From positions 16,988-80,987 of the forward strand of contig JAUIAO010000022.1 of NCBI GenBank assembly GCA_030425425.1: a stretch of 64,000 nucleotides of DNA. The letters run 5' to 3'. Below are positions 1 to 7,767 of the stretch, piece after piece. Position 1 is the first letter of the stretch; each line of letters opens with the position of its first letter. This DNA comes from Bacteroidia bacterium (lineage in GTDB: Bacteria; Bacteroidota; Bacteroidia; Cytophagales; Cyclobacteriaceae). Under the pieces are notes generated by a model. That model made no database searches. It was not told where the DNA came from and saw only the letters and a program-made list of their open reading frames with translations. A program made the position numbers and the translations under genes.

Positions 1-1995
1 GATAAAAATACCGTGTCTGACTATCATGAGATAGAGCATGAGCGTGGAAGTTCTGTTTACGCTACCACCATGCATACCGAGTGGCGAAACTATAAAATCA
101 ATATCATGGATACTCCGGGACTGGATGATTTTATAGGTGAGGTCATTTCGTCTGTAAGAGTAGCAGATACTTGCGTATACGTGATCAATGCACAGCACGG
201 AGCAGAAGTGGGTACAGATTTGATTTGGAATTATGTAGACAAATTTCAGAAGCCTACCATTTTCGCAATGAACCAGCTGGATCATGCTCAGTCCAATTTT
301 GATGCCTCTGTAGAGTCACTGAAGAATGATTTTGGAGATGCAGTAATAGTGATGCAATACCCTCTAAATGAAAAGGAAGGATTCAATGGAATCATTGACC
401 TGTTGAAAATGACTTATTACCGGTTCGGACCAGATGGTGGTAAGCCAGAAAAATTGCCAATCCCTGAGAGTGAAATGGAAAAAGCAAAAGCGCTTCACAA
501 TGAGCTCGTAGAGAAGGCTGCGGAGAATGATGAAAACTTAATGGAGCTCTATTTTGAGAAGGGTACATTAGATGAAGATCATATGAGAGAAGGGCTGAAA
601 ATCGGAATGAGAGATCATACGGTGTTTCCAGTATTTTGCCTTTCAGCAAGAAATAATATGGGTAGTGGAAGAATGATGGGCTTTATCGATAATGTAGCTC
701 CTTCTTCAATAGATATTACACCTGAAATAGCACTGGATGATCAGGAGATTCCTCATGATCCTAATGGCGATGAGGTGCTTTTCGTATACAAGACACTAAT
801 AGAGCCAAACCTTGGTAAGATGTCCTTTTTCAAGGTGATCTCTGGTGAGGTAAAGACCGGAGATGAATTAATCAATCATCAAACAGGCCAGACAGAAAGA
901 ATTAGTCAGCTGTTTATCATAGACGGACATAAAAGAATCCCTGTAGATAAACTAGTAGTTGGAGATATTGGCGCTACCCTGAAGCTAAAGGATACGGAGA
1001 CAAACCATACTTTGAGAACATCAAAAAAAGAAATCGCTGTGCAGCCAATGCAATATCCTGAAGCACGGATGAGAATGGCTGTAGTGGCCCAAACAAAAGC
1101 TGATGATGATAAGCTGGGAGAAGTGATCCACAAGATCAGCCAGGAAGACCCTACTGTGGTATTCAGTCACTCAAGTGAATTGAAACAATTGATAATCGAA
1201 ACACAGGGAGAATTGCACCTGTCTGTGATTCAGTGGAAACTGGAAAATATATACAATATCAATGTAGACTTTATCTCACCAAAAATCCCATATCGAGAAA
1301 CCATTCAGCGCTTGGTTGAGACCAGTTACAGACACAAAAAACAGTCTGGTGGTGCGGGGCAATTTGGTGAAGTATATATGAAGGTGGAGCCTTATTATGA
1401 AGGCATGCCTGAGCCAGAAGGAGTGAGTATTAGAGGTAAGGAAATTATAGAACTGGAGTGGGGTGGTAAGCTCGTATTTTACAATTGTATCGTTGGTGGT
1501 GTGATTGATGCCAGATTCCTGCCATCCATTCAAAAAGGTATCATGGAGAAAATGGAAGAGGGCCCACTTACGGGATCATATGTCAGAGACGTAAGAGTGA
1601 TCGTTTATGATGGCAAAATGCACCCTGTTGATTCTAATGATATGGCTTTTAAGATAGCAGGGATGATGGCGTTTCGTCAGGCATTTAAGGAAGCTGATCC
1701 TAAGATTCTGGAGCCACTGAATCATCTGGAAGTAACAGTGCCAGAAGATCTGCTAGGTGATGTGATGACAGATTTACAAACCAGGCGATCCATCGTCACA
1801 GGCGTAGAAGTAAAAGGCAATAACCATGTCATCAAAGCCAAGACTCCTCTTGCTGAGCTGGATAGATATACAAATGCTCTGCGTTCGTTGACAAAGGGAA
1901 TGGCCAGTTTCCATACTACTTTTGCGGAGTACGCTCCGGTGCCTTATGAAATTCAAAAGTCATTGATTGAGGAATATCAGGCACAGGAAAACTAA
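1..1995 (+). CDS. EF-G paralogue (EF-G2-like translation factor), 5' end cut by window edge
   Basis: The reading frame is open from base 1, so the start codon and G1 P-loop lie upstream. The remaining 664 codons cover the rest of the G domain, domain II and the C-terminal EF-G domains (residues such as GGAGQFGEV and the ribosome-facing tip are recognisable). The protein is a divergent paralogue. The G3 motif reads DTPGLDDF (bases 109-132) where translational GTPases have DTPGHVDF, so the catalytic His is Leu. G4 reads NQLD (271-282) instead of NKxD, and the switch I RGIT motif is RGSS. A Bacteroides EF-G2 without GTPase activity has, to my recollection, been described; the same role here is inference. 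The gene is convergent with the next one, and their stop codons share CTAA. It could also be called TetM-like or FusA2; the EF-G fold is certain, the role less so. Confidence 0.88.
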   Translation, partial: DKNTVSDYHEIEHERGSSVYATTMHTEWRNYKINIMDTPGLDDFIGEVISSVRVADTCVYVINAQHGAEVGTDLIWNYVDKFQKPTIFAMNQLDHAQSNFDASVESLKNDFGDAVIVMQYPLNEKEGFNGIIDLLKMTYYRFGPDGGKPEKLPIPESEMEKAKALHNELVEKAAENDENLMELYFEKGTLDEDHMREGLKIGMRDHTVFPVFCLSARNNMGSGRMMGFIDNVAPSSIDITPEIALDDQEIPHDPNGDEVLFVYKTLIEPNLGKMSFFKVISGEVKTGDELINHQTGQTERISQLFIIDGHKRIPVDKLVVGDIGATLKLKDTETNHTLRTSKKEIAVQPMQYPEARMRMAVVAQTKADDDKLGEVIHKISQEDPTVVFSHSSELKQLIIETQGELHLSVIQWKLENIYNINVDFISPKIPYRETIQRLVETSYRHKKQSGGAGQFGEVYMKVEPYYEGMPEPEGVSIRGKEIIELEWGGKLVFYNCIVGGVIDARFLPSIQKGIMEKMEEGPLTGSYVRDVRVIVYDGKMHPVDSNDMAFKIAGMMAFRQAFKEADPKILEPLNHLEVTVPEDLLGDVMTDLQTRRSIVTGVEVKGNNHVIKAKTPLAELDRYTNALRSLTKGMASFHTTFAEYAPVPYEIQKSLIEEYQAQEN

Positions 1996-2423
1996 TCTAA
2001 TAGCCACTCAATCGTGGCAGTCAGTATTGAAATTATCAAGCAAAGAGGCACAAAGTATTTTGTGTCTCTTTTTGCAAAATCAGTATCCTTCACCTTTTTG
2101 AATATTCCTACATAATTGAAATCTCCAATTACTCTCAGTAGGAAAATAACGGCGATAGCAACTCCTCCAAAATCCATAATCCATTTCGGAAAATCCAAGA
2201 TTGGCAGAAGACCAGTTTTAATCCAGTAATAAAGGCTGAAACTCAGAAGGAACAAGCCAACGATAAGGCTTTCTGCTTTTCTGGGTCTAAATAAGAATCC
2301 ACCGTCAGGTTTTTGTGGAAGTGACTGTTCAAATCCCCATTTTCCTCCCACAGACCAATAGATGTGCAATATGGAAAGTAAGCTGAAAACAGCGATTAGA
2401 AGCAATCCTGATATGATTATCAT
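1992..2423 (-). CDS. DUF3995-type four-helix membrane protein
   Basis: A 143-residue protein with about four hydrophobic helices (residues 1-22, 48-68, 80-98 and 120-140). The early HIYW motif in the first helix (about residues 20-23) and the short GxxGF segment after it match the DUF3995 family as I know it. Function is unknown. Its stop codon overlaps the stop of the EF-G gene on the other strand, so the pair is convergent with no room for a dedicated terminator. Its promoter must lie in 2424-2605, a region shared with the YceI gene and containing two FNR-type palindromes, so regulation by the same factor is possible but not shown. Confidence 0.65.
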   Translation of the reverse strand: MIIISGLLLIAVFSLLSILHIYWSVGGKWGFEQSLPQKPDGGFLFRPRKAESLIVGLFLLSFSLYYWIKTGLLPILDFPKWIMDFGGVAIAVIFLLRVIGDFNYVGIFKKVKDTDFAKRDTKYFVPLCLIISILTATIEWLLD

Positions 2424-2491
2424 AGAAAATATCTAGTTGCGATAGCATGAAAATCGCGCTAAAAGATCAGTAATTCGGATCAAATATTTAC

Positions 2492-2527
2492 ATGATTTGC
2501 ATCAAAAAATATTTTGATCTAAATCAA
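2492..2527. promoter_or_regulatory. Two tandem FNR-type boxes upstream of the yceI-porin operon
   Basis: Positions 2514-2527 read TTGATCTAAATCAA, a perfect match to the FNR consensus TTGAT-N4-ATCAA. Positions 2492-2505 read ATGATTTGCATCAA, one mismatch. The centres are 22 bp apart, about two helical turns. The proximal box ends 44 nt before the -7 element at 2572-2579, a class I-like position near -65. I infer binding by the REC-CRP/FNR regulator encoded at 6724-7755. Confidence 0.7.
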
Positions 2528-2571
2528 ATAAACACCTCTCAATCGTCATAACCCACCGCAAAACCCACTGC

Positions 2572-2579
2572 TACTTTTG
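2572..2579 (+). promoter_or_regulatory. Bacteroidota -7 promoter element (TACTTTTG)
   Basis: TACTTTTG matches TAnnTTTG exactly. No TTTG-type -33 element lies 19-22 nt upstream, which fits an activator-dependent promoter. Predicted transcription start is near 2586, giving a leader of about 20 nt before the ATG at 2606. Confidence 0.6.
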
Positions 2580-2605
2580 TATCACAATCAATCAAATAAA
2601 AAGCT

Positions 2606-3142
2606 ATGAAGACAATACTAGCGACCATTATACTCACCAGCCTGATTTCCGTCAACGAATGGAGTTTCAAGGCAAATATCGATGAGAGTAATCTAATAAT
2701 CAAAGGAACCTCCTCGGTTCATGATTGGGAATCTACTGTCAGCGAATTTTCGGTATCAGGTGTAATGTCTGACACTGAGATCAATAACCTGGATGTGCAA
2801 GTAATAGTCAAATCCATATCAAGTGGAAAATCCATTATGGATGACAAGACCTACGACGCTCTTAAAGCAAATAAGTTCAGTAAGGTGTTTTTCAAATCCA
2901 CAAAGTTGGACGTTTCAGGAGACAAAATATCTGGTATGGGAACATTGGAACTGGCCGGGGCAAAAAAAGAAGTTCCTATCTCTGCCAAGGTGGTCAATCA
3001 AACAGCGGCATCTTTCACCATTCGCGGTGAAGTGGAGCTGGATATGACAGAATTTGGCATAGAACCACCTACGGCTATGTTTGGAACACTTGAAACAGGC
3101 GAAGTAGTCACAATAGAATATCAATTATTACTCAATAAATAA
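2606..3142 (+). CDS. YceI-family periplasmic lipocalin-like protein
   Basis: The 178-residue product has a short N-terminal signal segment (about residues 1-16) followed by the YceI pattern: SSVHDWEST near residue 38, the alternating strands of an eight-stranded barrel, and a C-terminal segment with FGIEPPTA and GTLETGEVVTIEYQL. YceI proteins bind isoprenoid-type lipids in the periplasm; the ligand here is unknown. A porin-like gene follows after 24 nt and is surely cotranscribed. The promoter carries two FNR-type boxes, so I infer induction under low oxygen or a related redox state. A second YceI-like protein is encoded nearby on the opposite strand (4497-5099). Confidence 0.85.
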   Translation: MKTILATIILTSLISVNEWSFKANIDESNLIIKGTSSVHDWESTVSEFSVSGVMSDTEINNLDVQVIVKSISSGKSIMDDKTYDALKANKFSKVFFKSTKLDVSGDKISGMGTLELAGAKKEVPISAKVVNQTAASFTIRGEVELDMTEFGIEPPTAMFGTLETGEVVTIEYQLLLNK

Positions 3143-3166
3143 ACGGGACCGAAAGGTCTAAATATC

Positions 3167-4432
3167 ATGAACAAACCAATTTTCAATTTATTATTAACAG
3201 CTGCGCTCTTATTAGGAGTGAATGTTCTCAATGCGCAACAAGGTGAAATGCAGTATTTTAGAGAAGCTGGGCAAGATGGGTTAAATATATTTGAGACAAC
3301 CAAGAATAATGAGGTTGAATTCAATGGACTAAGCGTGAAAGTAGGTGGTGATTTTGCCATGCAATTTCAAGGGATAAGCCATACTAATGCGGGAGATACA
3401 CTACCAGATTTAGGTAATAATTTTAACCTTCCTACAGCAAACTTGAATCTTGATGTACAGTTGGCGGATGGAGTAAGAATGCACTTGAGAACTTACCTTT
3501 CTTCACGTCATCACACAGAGGCATATGTAAAAGGTGGTTACATGCAGATTGATAAATTAGATTTTGTGAAACCAGGCTTCTTACAAGGTTTTATGAATAT
3601 CGCAACAATCAAAGTAGGTATGGATGAGATCAATTATGGTGATGCCCATTTCAGAAGATCGGACAATGCTCAGGCTATTTATAATCCTTTCGTTGGTAAT
3701 TATATAATGGATGCCTTCACCACTTATCCGTATGTTGAGGTAAATATTCAGTCAAATGGACTTGTTGGAGTTATTGGTTTGACCAACGGTAGGTTAAATC
3801 AGAACGTATTAGATAACTCTGATAAGGGATTTGGAGTGTATGGTAAACTAGGGTACGACAATCAAATCAATGATGATTTAAGATTGAGATTGACTGGATC
3901 ATTTTATAGTTCTAATGACCAGAGTACAAGAGAAGATTTGTATGCGGGTGACAGAGCTGGTGCCAGATATTATGGAGTATTGTCATATGCCGAAAATTTC
4001 AGATCAGGTAGATTTAATCCTGGTTATATGAGAGCACCTAATGGCGGCTACATCACTTCATTCCAGATTAATCCATTCATTAAATTCAAAGGCTTGGAAT
4101 TCTTCGGTTTGTTTGAAACGACTAAGAATGGTAACGAATCATATGGTGGTGGATTTACCCAACTTGGAGCTGAAGCCATCTACAGATTAGGAGCAGAGGA
4201 GAATTTTTATCTTGGAGGTAGATTCAATACTGTCTCTGGAGAAGAAGCAGATGGAGCAGATACCAAAGATATTAGCAGAATTAACATAGGTGGAGGTTGG
4301 TTTATGACTAAAAACGTATTAACTAAAGTTGAATACGTAAACCAATCTTACAGTGGTGCAGGTTGGGCAAATGGTGATTACCAAGATGCAAAATTTAATG
4401 GACTTGTAATTGAGGCAGTAATAAGCTTCTAA
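3167..4432 (+). CDS. Outer-membrane porin-like beta-barrel protein
   Basis: The 421-residue protein has a signal peptide ending near LNAQQG (residues 20-26), then a long run of alternating amphipathic strands and short turns, and ends in a terminal aromatic residue (VISF), as outer-membrane barrels do. There is no TonB box or plug domain. It resembles porin-type proteins found beside yceI in Bacteroidota, but I cannot assign a substrate. It lies 24 nt behind yceI and is followed by a strong terminator, so the two genes form a closed bicistronic unit under the FNR-type promoter. The family could also be called phosphate-selective-porin-like. Confidence 0.7.
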   Translation: MNKPIFNLLLTAALLLGVNVLNAQQGEMQYFREAGQDGLNIFETTKNNEVEFNGLSVKVGGDFAMQFQGISHTNAGDTLPDLGNNFNLPTANLNLDVQLADGVRMHLRTYLSSRHHTEAYVKGGYMQIDKLDFVKPGFLQGFMNIATIKVGMDEINYGDAHFRRSDNAQAIYNPFVGNYIMDAFTTYPYVEVNIQSNGLVGVIGLTNGRLNQNVLDNSDKGFGVYGKLGYDNQINDDLRLRLTGSFYSSNDQSTREDLYAGDRAGARYYGVLSYAENFRSGRFNPGYMRAPNGGYITSFQINPFIKFKGLEFFGLFETTKNGNESYGGGFTQLGAEAIYRLGAEENFYLGGRFNTVSGEEADGADTKDISRINIGGGWFMTKNVLTKVEYVNQSYSGAGWANGDYQDAKFNGLVIEAVISF

Positions 4433-4461
4433 ATTTTAAAGCAATAGGTTGATAAAGTGAA

Positions 4462-4491
4462 AAATGGGCTGTATTTGCAGCCCATTTTTTT
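4462..4491 (+). terminator. Rho-independent terminator of the yceI-porin operon
   Basis: A 10-bp stem (4462-4471 pairing with 4478-4487) closes a TATTTG loop and runs into eight to ten T residues. The flanking A run lets it also act on the opposite gene ending at 4497. Confidence 0.9.
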
Positions 4492-4496
4492 TAATA

Positions 4497-5099
4497 CTAA
4501 AAGGTCCTCACAGCCATATTGATTTCAAACCCAACACTCAGCTCATCATTTACTACGATCATCCCGAAAAACTTTGTAGGCGGTGAGATTTCAAAATCAG
4601 ACATATTCAATTCTTGTTTTCCTGTAAGTGTCACTGAGTTTTCCGAATGATTGACTACATAACCATCTCTTATCGAGATATTTTTTGATTTGCCAGCCAG
4701 TATAATTGTTACTTCGGAAGTGACAGAAAGTTTTTCAATTTCCTGAGGCTCATTCTTGATTTTAATCTTATTTATTCTCAGGGTCAGATAAGGGAATTCT
4801 TTACTCTTGAGCGTTTTTTTTAAGTCTTCACTCATCGCTTCTAATCCACAATCGAAATCATTTATTCTGTAGTCCATTTCTAGGCCTGTGAATCGTAGCT
4901 CGTAATCATTCGCTTTGGTGCGTACAGCAATAGAGCCGGTAGAGTCTGGCACGATCAGTTCACAGGTATACTCATTGAGGTTTGTAGTACCATAAAGTGT
5001 AAATTTACTTGAGGTTATATTCACTAGATGCTCTGCTTTGCTTTGTGAAAAACTGACATTGCAAAAAATGATGAAGACAAGTAGCAAAATTTTTCTCAT
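4497..5099 (-). CDS. Secreted YceI-like protein
   Basis: I place the start at MRKILLLVFIIF (5099), because this gives a clean signal peptide ending near VSFSQ; an ATG six codons upstream (5117) is possible. The mature part, about 180 residues, shows a YceI-like layout: SKFTLYGTTNLNEYTCEL near the start, then LKSKEFPYLTLRI, VTIILAGKSKNIS, and a closing LNMSDFEISPPTKFFGMI, the counterpart of FGIEPPTA in the first YceI protein. It is more divergent than the 2606-3142 copy and is probably a distant paralogue. It converges on the porin gene. The divergent stretch 5118-5300 upstream contains a candidate small RNA reading the other way. Confidence 0.75.
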   Translation of the reverse strand: MRKILLLVFIIFCNVSFSQSKAEHLVNITSSKFTLYGTTNLNEYTCELIVPDSTGSIAVRTKANDYELRFTGLEMDYRINDFDCGLEAMSEDLKKTLKSKEFPYLTLRINKIKIKNEPQEIEKLSVTSEVTIILAGKSKNISIRDGYVVNHSENSVTLTGKQELNMSDFEISPPTKFFGMIVVNDELSVGFEINMAVRTF

Positions 5100-5154
5100 T
5101 GCCATAAAGCTAATCACTTAGCTTAAAAATGAGAAGAAGAAAGCTTTCAGATAG

Positions 5155-5197
5155 ATGATGAAGATCAAATTACGACCTTGAGTTAATCATACTTTTG
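5155..5197 (+). promoter_or_regulatory. FNR-type box plus -7 element driving a gene-less transcript
   Basis: Positions 5155-5168 read ATGATGAAGATCAA (one mismatch to TTGAT-N4-ATCAA). After 21 nt comes TACTTTTG at 5190-5197. This puts the box centre near -42, the classical class II activator position. No -33 element is visible and no + strand coding region follows. Confidence 0.65.
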
Positions 5198-5203
5198 TGA
5201 GCA

Positions 5204-5298
5204 GAAACGTCTTTAGTTTTGAGGTATTAGCGAGCAATTCCAATAAATTGGTTTGTTCATGAATGGGGGGTTGCTGTGGTTAGTAACCCCCTCTTTTT
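5204..5298 (+). ncRNA. Candidate ~95-nt small RNA under an FNR-type promoter
   Basis: The predicted start (5204) follows the -7 element TACTTTTG, and the 3' end is a terminator at 5266-5298. Between them lies a second hairpin: GAGCAA (5232-5237) and CCAA (5240-5243) pair with TTGG (5248-5251) and TTGTTC (5253-5258), with one wobble pair. The only start-to-stop frame (ATG at 5259) would encode 16 residues running through the terminator stem and past its T run, so coding is unlikely. The last bases touch the 3' end of hemN in antisense. The promoter, the two hairpins and the terminator are seen; the transcript itself is inferred. Confidence 0.55.
5266..5298 (+). terminator. Rho-independent terminator of the candidate small RNA
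   Basis: GGGGGTT (5266-5272) pairs with AACCCCC (5285-5291) around a 12-nt loop, followed by TCTTTTT. The T run lies on the + strand side only. The sequence beyond the stem in the hemN direction has no T run, so this does not read as a hemN terminator. Confidence 0.8.
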
Positions 5299-6643
5299 AT
5301 ACTGTCTGACTAAATGCCCGCATTTCCTTGTTTTCCCATAAATGTGGATCCAGCGCCATGCAGACATTTCTAACAAATGGTTTACCCAGGTCAAGGACTT
5401 TGATTCCTTCGCTGTTCCATTCGATCAGTTGATCATTTTGTAGCTCGTTCAACAGATCAGCGTTATACAAATTCTCAAACGCGTAAAATTCCTTTGTATC
5501 CCAGGATGTCTCGAATCGACACATGAGGTTAAGTATGTGTTGACGGATAATCAAGTCCTGCTCAGAAAGTTGATGTCCTTTTATAATGGGGAGCTCTCCA
5601 TTGTCTATTCGCTCATAATACTTGTCTAGCACTTTTTCATTTTGGTTAAATGCTTTCCAGCTGTCACTGATGGAGCTCATTCCTAGTCCAATGAGTAAAT
5701 CGGACGTTTGAGTGGTGTATCCCATAAAACTTCTATGCAAGCTGCCATCCATGAAAGCTTTGTAAAGTTTGTCTTCAGATTGTGCAAAATGATCCATGCC
5801 AATATCATGATATCCTGCATCTGTCAGCAATTTTTTACCAGTCTGATACATTTCTAACCTCAGCTCAGGTGTTGGCAAGAACTCTACAAAGGAATTCTGA
5901 GCTCTTTTAATCCACGGCACGTGAGCATATCCATAGAATGCAATTCTGGATGGATTGAGTTCGATCGTTTTTTGTATCGTTTCTTGGATGGTTTCGCTTG
6001 ATTGTTTGGGCAAACCGTAGATCAGGTCGAAATTGATGCTTTGGAATCCATACTGACGAGCCAGTTCCGTGACTTTTTTTACTTGTTCAAAAGTCTGTCG
6101 CCTATTGATCGTTTTTTGTACTTCTGTGTTGAAATCCTGAATTCCCAGACTAATTCTGGAAAAACCTAATTCAGATAAAGCTTTGAGGTGAGCCTCAGTT
6201 GTGTTGTTTGGATGACCCTCAAACCCAAACTCATAATCGCTGGATAAGATTGTGTTTTTGGTTATTCCTTTAATGAGTCTTTGTAGGTTATCAGGAGTAA
6301 AGAAAGTAGGGGTTCCTCCACCCAAGTGAATTTCTTTGATCGTGGGAGCTGTTGGAAATGAGGCCATGTAGAGATCCCATTCCTTGAGCACATGTGTGAT
6401 ATAAGTTTCTTCTACACTATGGTTTTTAGTGATTTTGGTGGTACACCCACAATAAGCACACAAGCTCTCACAGAATGGTAAGTGTATGTACAAACTGACA
6501 GTATTATTGCCTTCTGTAAAGCAGTCAATTACTGATTTTTTCCAGTTCTCTTCGTTGTGTGATGATGCATCCCAGTGAGGCACAGTAGGATAGGAAGTAT
6601 ATCTGGGCCCTGGGGTATTGTATTTGCTGATAAGACGATCCAT
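5297..6643 (-). CDS. hemN: Oxygen-independent coproporphyrinogen III oxidase
   Basis: The 448-residue radical-SAM enzyme converts coproporphyrinogen III to protoporphyrinogen IX without O2, in haem synthesis. The N-terminal GPRYTSYPTVPHWD signature and the cluster motif CESLCAYCGC are present: Cys58, Cys62 and Cys65 bind the [4Fe-4S] cluster, and Cys67 is the usual extra Cys. GGGTPTF follows. The length is normal for HemN rather than shorter HemW. It lies 80 nt behind the FixL/REC-CRP operon on the same strand, a fitting partner because hemN is a classic FNR/FixK target. No clear promoter or FNR box is seen in the gap. Instead, a strong hairpin covers the start codon. Confidence 0.95.
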   Translation of the reverse strand: MDRLISKYNTPGPRYTSYPTVPHWDASSHNEENWKKSVIDCFTEGNNTVSLYIHLPFCESLCAYCGCTTKITKNHSVEETYITHVLKEWDLYMASFPTAPTIKEIHLGGGTPTFFTPDNLQRLIKGITKNTILSSDYEFGFEGHPNNTTEAHLKALSELGFSRISLGIQDFNTEVQKTINRRQTFEQVKKVTELARQYGFQSINFDLIYGLPKQSSETIQETIQKTIELNPSRIAFYGYAHVPWIKRAQNSFVEFLPTPELRLEMYQTGKKLLTDAGYHDIGMDHFAQSEDKLYKAFMDGSLHRSFMGYTTQTSDLLIGLGMSSISDSWKAFNQNEKVLDKYYERIDNGELPIIKGHQLSEQDLIIRQHILNLMCRFETSWDTKEFYAFENLYNADLLNELQNDQLIEWNSEGIKVLDLGKPFVRNVCMALDPHLWENKEMRAFSQTV

Positions 6644-6673
6644 ACCACAAAGGAATCAATTTCCTTGTGGTAT
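6642..6673 (-). promoter_or_regulatory. Hairpin enclosing the hemN start codon
   Basis: Positions 6642-6655 (ATACCACAAAGGAA) pair with 6661-6673 (TTCCTTGTGGTAT) in 13 base pairs with one bulged A and a five-base loop. On the mRNA the A and U of the hemN AUG (6643-6641) lie at the 3' foot of the stem, and the AAGGAA purine run is in the 5' arm. No T run follows, so it is not a terminator. It may control hemN translation. Confidence 0.55.
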
Positions 6674-6723
6674 AGACATGACTATTCTCATTTTTTTGAT
6701 TGATGTTGATACACGAGAGTTGC

Positions 6724-7755
6724 TTAGAACTTGATCGCGGAGAGCTTATCAGCGTCCAATACATGTATCGTACTTCCCTCGATTCTAATCAGATTGTCCT
6801 TTTTAAATTCTGAAAGGATTCTGATTACAGATTCTGTAGCCGTACCTACCATGCTGGCCAGATCCGATCGGGTCACTTCATAATTGTCTTTTCCGTAAGT
6901 ATCATAGAGCTTCATCAGCGAATCTGCAGTACGTTTTCTCACAGTGTCATAGGCCATCTCTACCAATTCGTGCTCCTTTTCCAGTAAGTTTCTGCTGAGC
7001 ATTTTGATAAACTGGCTGGATACTTCTCTGTTCTGAAAGATCAGGTCCTGAAAATCTTTTCTTGGTACTAGAATTAATTCAGTTTCCTCCAGAGCTTGTG
7101 CAAACTCAGTCCTTTCAGTATCCTGAATCAGCGCATTCTCACCGAGGAAGTCACCGTCTTTCAATACGTCCAGGATAAATTCTTTACCATCCGTATTGAT
7201 CTGGTAGGTTTTTACCTTTCCAGATTTGATTTTATAAGCATAAGATGCAAAATCACCTTGACGATAGATAATGTCTTTTTTCTTAAAGAGTCTGGTTTTG
7301 CTGGTCGTTTCTATATCCTGAAGCTCATGATATTCTTTGGCGCGAGCAACAAACTCCTGCAGGCTTTCGTGATTAGCCAATCGCCCAAACTTCTCGAGTC
7401 TTCGCTCTATTGCTCCTAGCAATTCCATTTCTTCGAAAGGTTTGGTGATATAATCATCAGCACCCATGTTCATACCTTTCCTGAAATCTGCCTTTTCAGC
7501 TTTTGCAGTAAGGAAAATAAATGGCGTAGAAGCAATGTCCGGGTTTTTGCCTACCAAATAGAGCACTTCATATCCATCCATTTCTGGCATCATGATATCG
7601 CACAATATCAAGTCTGGCTTATGCTCCAGGGCCATTTGCACACCTTCTTTTCCATTAACGGCCGTAATGGCGCTGTAATTAGAAAGTTGAAGCAACTCTG
7701 CTATATTCTCTCTTACTTCTTCCTGATCTTCGATTACTAGGATTTTCTTCTTCAT
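6724..7755 (-). CDS. Response regulator with CRP/FNR output (REC-cNMP-HTH_Crp)
   Basis: The 343-residue protein has an N-terminal receiver (residues 1-125: acidic pair E9/D10, phosphoacceptor Asp53 in LCDIMMPEMDG, Lys105 in ITKPF). A cyclic-nucleotide-type beta-roll follows (about 150-255), then the long dimerisation helix and a CRP-type winged helix (about 265-343). The recognition helix contains Glu308 and Arg312, which match the Glu and Arg that read the TGA/TCA core in CRP and FNR. The N-terminal Cys cluster of FNR is absent, so it does not sense O2 through iron-sulphur. The kinase gene ends 12 nt upstream on the same strand. I infer that it binds the TGAT-N4-ATCA boxes in this window. 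REC plus CRP in one chain combines the roles of FixJ and FixK. Confidence 0.9.
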   Translation of the reverse strand: MKKKILVIEDQEEVRENIAELLQLSNYSAITAVNGKEGVQMALEHKPDLILCDIMMPEMDGYEVLYLVGKNPDIASTPFIFLTAKAEKADFRKGMNMGADDYITKPFEEMELLGAIERRLEKFGRLANHESLQEFVARAKEYHELQDIETTSKTRLFKKKDIIYRQGDFASYAYKIKSGKVKTYQINTDGKEFILDVLKDGDFLGENALIQDTERTEFAQALEETELILVPRKDFQDLIFQNREVSSQFIKMLSRNLLEKEHELVEMAYDTVRKRTADSLMKLYDTYGKDNYEVTRSDLASMVGTATESVIRILSEFKKDNLIRIEGSTIHVLDADKLSAIKF

Positions 7756-7767
7756 ATATGCACAAAA

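Noticed and set aside
5259..5309. A 16-codon frame inside the candidate small RNA
   Set aside because: It runs through the terminator stem and T run and on past the predicted RNA end into hemN antisense; not a credible peptide gene.
6674..6723. Several ATCAA/TTGAT half-sites before hemN as a further FNR box
   Set aside because: They are direct, closely spaced half-sites without the N4-spaced symmetric partner, and no -7 element follows in the hemN direction.
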